Source: Physocladia obscura (Eukaryota; Chytridiomycota; Chytridiomycetes; Chytridiales; Chytriomycetaceae). Taken from it: a DNA stretch of 10,252 bases. Below are positions 8,142 to 10,252 of the stretch, one piece after another. How positions within the stretch are numbered: the stretch's first letter is position 1; every line of letters starts with the position of its first letter. A program made the position numbers and the translations under genes. The notes under the pieces were generated by a model. It searched no databases. It was given only the letters and a program-made list of their open reading frames with translations, and was not told the origin of the DNA. The stretch is from the NCBI GenBank assembly GCA_027596945.1, contig JADGJH010000383.1:9546-19797 (forward strand), read 5' to 3'.

Positions 8142-9080
8142 CTAGGCAAAAAACCCAGTGTTCTTCTTCTTATGAAACAAATTTTCAAAAGCTGTCCAAA
8201 CTTTAGATTCTCTTTGTTTGGAAACGCGATACTCGACGTCATTTGCCACAACAATTTTGTTCCCAGCAACAGGAACAGCTTCATTAGTGTCAGCCACAAA
8301 ATCAGTCATATTAGATTCCACTTGCCCCGAAATAATTGCATCTTCAAGTCCACAATCAAGAACAGGAACTAACGACGACGAAGAAGTATCAGCAGCTAAC
8401 GACAGCAGATCACCAACACTCTTTCCGCTTTTAGTTATTTCCGTTATGTAAATATGTCTTCCACTCGCACCGACGCTACTCACCACTGTCGCAAGACTTC
8501 CGGGATTTACAACGCGTTTATGCGATGAAGATGCAGAAGGGTCTGGTGAAAAAAGAGACAGGAGTGAATTTTTCTTGTTGCCTTTCAGGGATGTGAGAGA
8601 GGCGCCGGTGGTACGGCGTTTTACGGAAGAGCCAATGTTGTACGGCGGTGTTGGTCTGCTGATTGCAAAGTCTTGGATTGTTCTACGGCGCACCAAAACA
8701 GCCGAGGGAAGTTGGCTTGGAGAAGTTCCGTTGCCAATTGCAAACTCTTCAGTAGTGTTGGTAGAAACTGTTGTTGCAGTGGCTGTTGCAAAATTGACAG
8801 ATGCTATTGCTGAAAGTTGGGGCGGAACTGCTGCCAGACTTTCTTTGGAGTGAAACAAAGTAAATTTGCTAGCAGTAGTTTTGTGTGGCACCGGATGCTT
8901 TTTTAAAGCATCTATAGTAGTCGCGTTTGCCTGTGGAAATGGAGCAATGAGAAATCCATTGTGCAACTTTGCAGATTGTGCAGAAAAATAAGGACTTGAG
9001 AACACGTCTTTTTCGCTGGTGCGTTTGATATTGTTGTGGTTTTGGAGCTGGTGTTTGGTTGACGGTTCGGAACCAGGCAT
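8142..9080 (-). CDS. Unrecognised Ser/Thr-rich basic protein, single exon
   Basis: I do not recognise this 312-residue protein. The frame is intact from ATG 9080 to TAG 8142 with no intron needed. It is rich in Ser, Thr, Ala and Lys/Arg and probably mostly disordered. Residues 95-115 are an Ala/Thr run (ATATATTVSTNTT). Basophilic kinase sites recur: RRRTIQ (131-136), KRRTT (154-158) and HKRVVNPGS (187-195). Residues 204-214 read GASGRHIYITE, closely matching a motif in the RasGAP insertion. The end is more ordered (KIVVANDVEYRVSKQ) and finishes with a basic amphipathic stretch, SKVWTAFENLFHKKK. No signal peptide, membrane segment or enzyme motif is visible. Regulation by phosphorylation is plausible inference only. 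Codon choice resembles its neighbours. A long intact frame with its own divergent promoter region supports a real gene. Confidence 0.66.
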   Translation of the reverse strand: MPGSEPSTKHQLQNHNNIKRTSEKDVFSSPYFSAQSAKLHNGFLIAPFPQANATTIDALKKHPVPHKTTASKFTLFHSKESLAAVPPQLSAIASVNFATATATTVSTNTTEEFAIGNGTSPSQLPSAVLVRRRTIQDFAISRPTPPYNIGSSVKRRTTGASLTSLKGNKKNSLLSLFSPDPSASSSHKRVVNPGSLATVVSSVGASGRHIYITEITKSGKSVGDLLSLAADTSSSSLVPVLDCGLEDAIISGQVESNMTDFVADTNEAVPVAGNKIVVANDVEYRVSKQRESKVWTAFENLFHKKKNTGFFA

Positions 9081-9224
9081 TTTACAATATATTTCATAAC
9101 GAAGAAAAAAGAAAAAAAAGAAGAATGGGGTGGATATGATTGTTTCGAGCGTAATAAGAAAGGAGATCTAGTTGTCGACAGTGGGTTGAACGCGTTGACA
9201 GAAAAAAAACAACAGAAAAAAGCA
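9081..9224. promoter_or_regulatory. Bidirectional promoter region between Ser/Thr-rich gene and PAC1-type gene
   Basis: A gap of 144 bp separates the divergent ATG codons at 9080 and 9225. It contains a purine-rich A/G tract at about 9101-9126 and a second A-rich run at 9201-9220, both of the type that disfavours nucleosomes. No TATA box or named factor site is evident. Confidence 0.5.
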
Positions 9225-10179
9225 ATGAGAGATTTCGAGGAGGAAGAAGCGGAAGTTGCGTTGGACGCGTTTGACGAAACATGCGCGGCCTTGTTAAATG
9301 TAAACACGGCAAAATACAACGGAAAGCCATGGTGCGTTCTCGTTGTTGCCGTGTCGTCGGATGCCGCCAAGCTGTTGACGCAGCTCTCCAGTGCTTACCC
9401 GGCACAGCCCGCAACGGTTGCCGTTCTTCTCGAACCCACAGCGAAAACGGTGCGTGCAAATCTTCGCATGTTTATGCACTTATAATTGAGCTGATGCGTT
9501 TATTCGTCTCTGATTCTCCTACCGTATTACGTCTGTGCCACGATACGCTGCGCCGTAATGCTCGTCGCTTCTATATTACGTTGTATTGTGTAGGAACGCA
9601 ATGGATGGGGCGTGTTTACAGCGGCTGGTGGTGTTGTTGTTGAGCTTTCGGACAATGTTTTGGGCTTGGATCTCAGCGCAACTCCACTTGGCCCGGCATA
9701 TCTTGACACACTCACGACTCTGTTTACTCTTGTTGGCATTCCGTCCGATGCGGTTGTTGTGCTCGATCGAAAGTTTTCGGCATTAGCCGTTTCGTCGTTG
9801 CCCGCCTTGATTTCCTCCTCTGCAACTTCGCGTTTCGCATCCAACTCTCTAATTTTGTCCAAATTTCCGCCATTTCTACCGCCAAATATTCTTACCGGCT
9901 GGTCTGCTGCTTTTGTCACTCAAGTATTTATTCACATTATTCACTTTTTTTTTTTTGATTGATTCAGTATCTTATTTCTTTTCATTGCAGTGCCAAGCAA
10001 ATTCGATTCCGTGCTATTGTTTTATTGTGCAAGATTCAAGTGCAAATACATTCGCCGAATCTCGGGTTCTAGAGTTGTTTAATGTTCACATTCCCCTGTC
10101 AGCTTCTGTCTCTTCGCTCAAAATCAGTAATCCTTCAGCTCTGAAGCCTGAGCCTGTGACGAACCCATCTTTTTTGTGA
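9225..10179 (+). CDS. Probable proteasome assembly chaperone 1 (PAC1/PSMG1-type), three exons
   Basis: PAC1 pairs with PAC2 to guide assembly of the 20S proteasome alpha ring (family knowledge). Exons read 9225-9449, 9594-9923 and 9991-10179, giving 247 residues against 288 in human PSMG1. After an acidic start (MRDFEEEEAE) comes a strand, PWCVLVVAVSSDAAKLL, where PSMG1 has its first core strand. Later parts keep the family order: VVVELSDNVLGLDL, a helix (YLDTLTTLFTLVG), the strand DAVVVLDRKFSA and the best block, LPPNILTGWSAAFVTQCQAN, followed by SIPCYCFIVQDSS. That block matches PSMG1's PNI...AA...C...IPA pattern. Intron 2 (9924-9990) is well formed, with CAA|GTATTT and TTTCATTGCAG. Intron 1 is uncertain. 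The tail is Ser/Pro-rich and ends at TGA 10177-10179. Similarity is moderate and from memory, so another PAC-fold protein cannot be excluded. Confidence 0.6.
9450..9593 (+). other. Intron 1 of the PAC1-type gene (tentative)
   Basis: At 144 bp this is the longest intron proposed in the window. Donor ACG|GTGCGT is fair and acceptor TTGTGTAG|GAACGC is followed at once by the conserved exon 2 frame, which is closed upstream by that same TAG. Exon 1 runs into a stop at 9483-9485, so some intron is needed. The segment lacks a clear branch site and pyrimidine tract, and a small middle exon inside it cannot be ruled out. Confidence 0.45.
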
Positions 10180-10252
10180 TTTAAAAAATCGATAATGAAA
10201 TTGTGAAAAGAAAGCTAGTAGTATTCTTTGTATATTTTTTATTTATTTTTAT
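10180..10252 (+). other. 3' flank of the PAC1-type gene
   Basis: AT-rich sequence after the stop codon, with TTTGTATATTTTT near 10227-10239. This resembles the U-rich and UA-rich elements around fungal 3' ends, but no single hexamer decides it. Confidence 0.3.

Noticed and set aside
8043..8372. Plus-strand 109-residue frame
   Set aside because: It starts in A/T homopolymer sequence and mostly overlaps the antisense strand of the Ser/Thr-rich gene; composition is Phe/Lys/Ile-rich as expected of AT-rich DNA.

Overview
The window is nuclear DNA of a eukaryote with small spliceosomal introns (about 44 to 144 bp, GT...AG, one with a textbook TACTAAC branch site), AT-rich non-coding DNA and start codons of neighbouring genes only 54 to 144 bp apart. 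Gene content (a MAK21/NOC1 ribosome-biogenesis factor, a two-part FIST-domain protein, a RasGAP and a probable proteasome-assembly chaperone) together with this architecture points to a fungus. An early-diverging lineage such as a chytrid is my best guess, but this is inference. The standard genetic code fits all models. There are no rRNA, tRNA, CRISPR or prokaryotic signals.
Layout: (1) 1-2535, minus strand, is the 5' part of MAK21/NOC1 (four exons visible, running off the left edge). (2) 2536-2589 is a 54-bp bidirectional promoter region with a 14-A tract. (3) 2590-4167, plus strand, is a FIST-domain protein in three exons. (4) 4242-7458, plus strand, is a Ras GTPase-activating protein in six exons. 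Its catalytic domain starts almost at the N-terminus and is interrupted by a Ser/Asn-rich insertion of roughly 390 residues. (5) 7459-8141 is the only long gene-poor stretch: a convergent intergenic region with degenerate direct repeats and a doubtful small minus-strand ORF. (6) 8142-9080, minus strand, is an unrecognised Ser/Thr-rich basic protein in one exon. (7) 9081-9224 is a second bidirectional promoter region. (8) 9225-10179, plus strand, is a probable proteasome assembly chaperone 1 (PAC1/PSMG1-type) protein in three exons.
The genes do not form one pathway; neighbours mostly share promoters or ends. Two links deserve attention. The FIST and RasGAP genes are head-to-tail with only 74 bp between them. 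The RasGAP insertion and the unrecognised gene downstream share a short motif (GASG-x-HI-(x)-ITE), which hints that the two disordered proteins may meet the same partner. All exon junctions were placed by hand from reading frame, GT/AG and family similarity; the least certain ones are marked.
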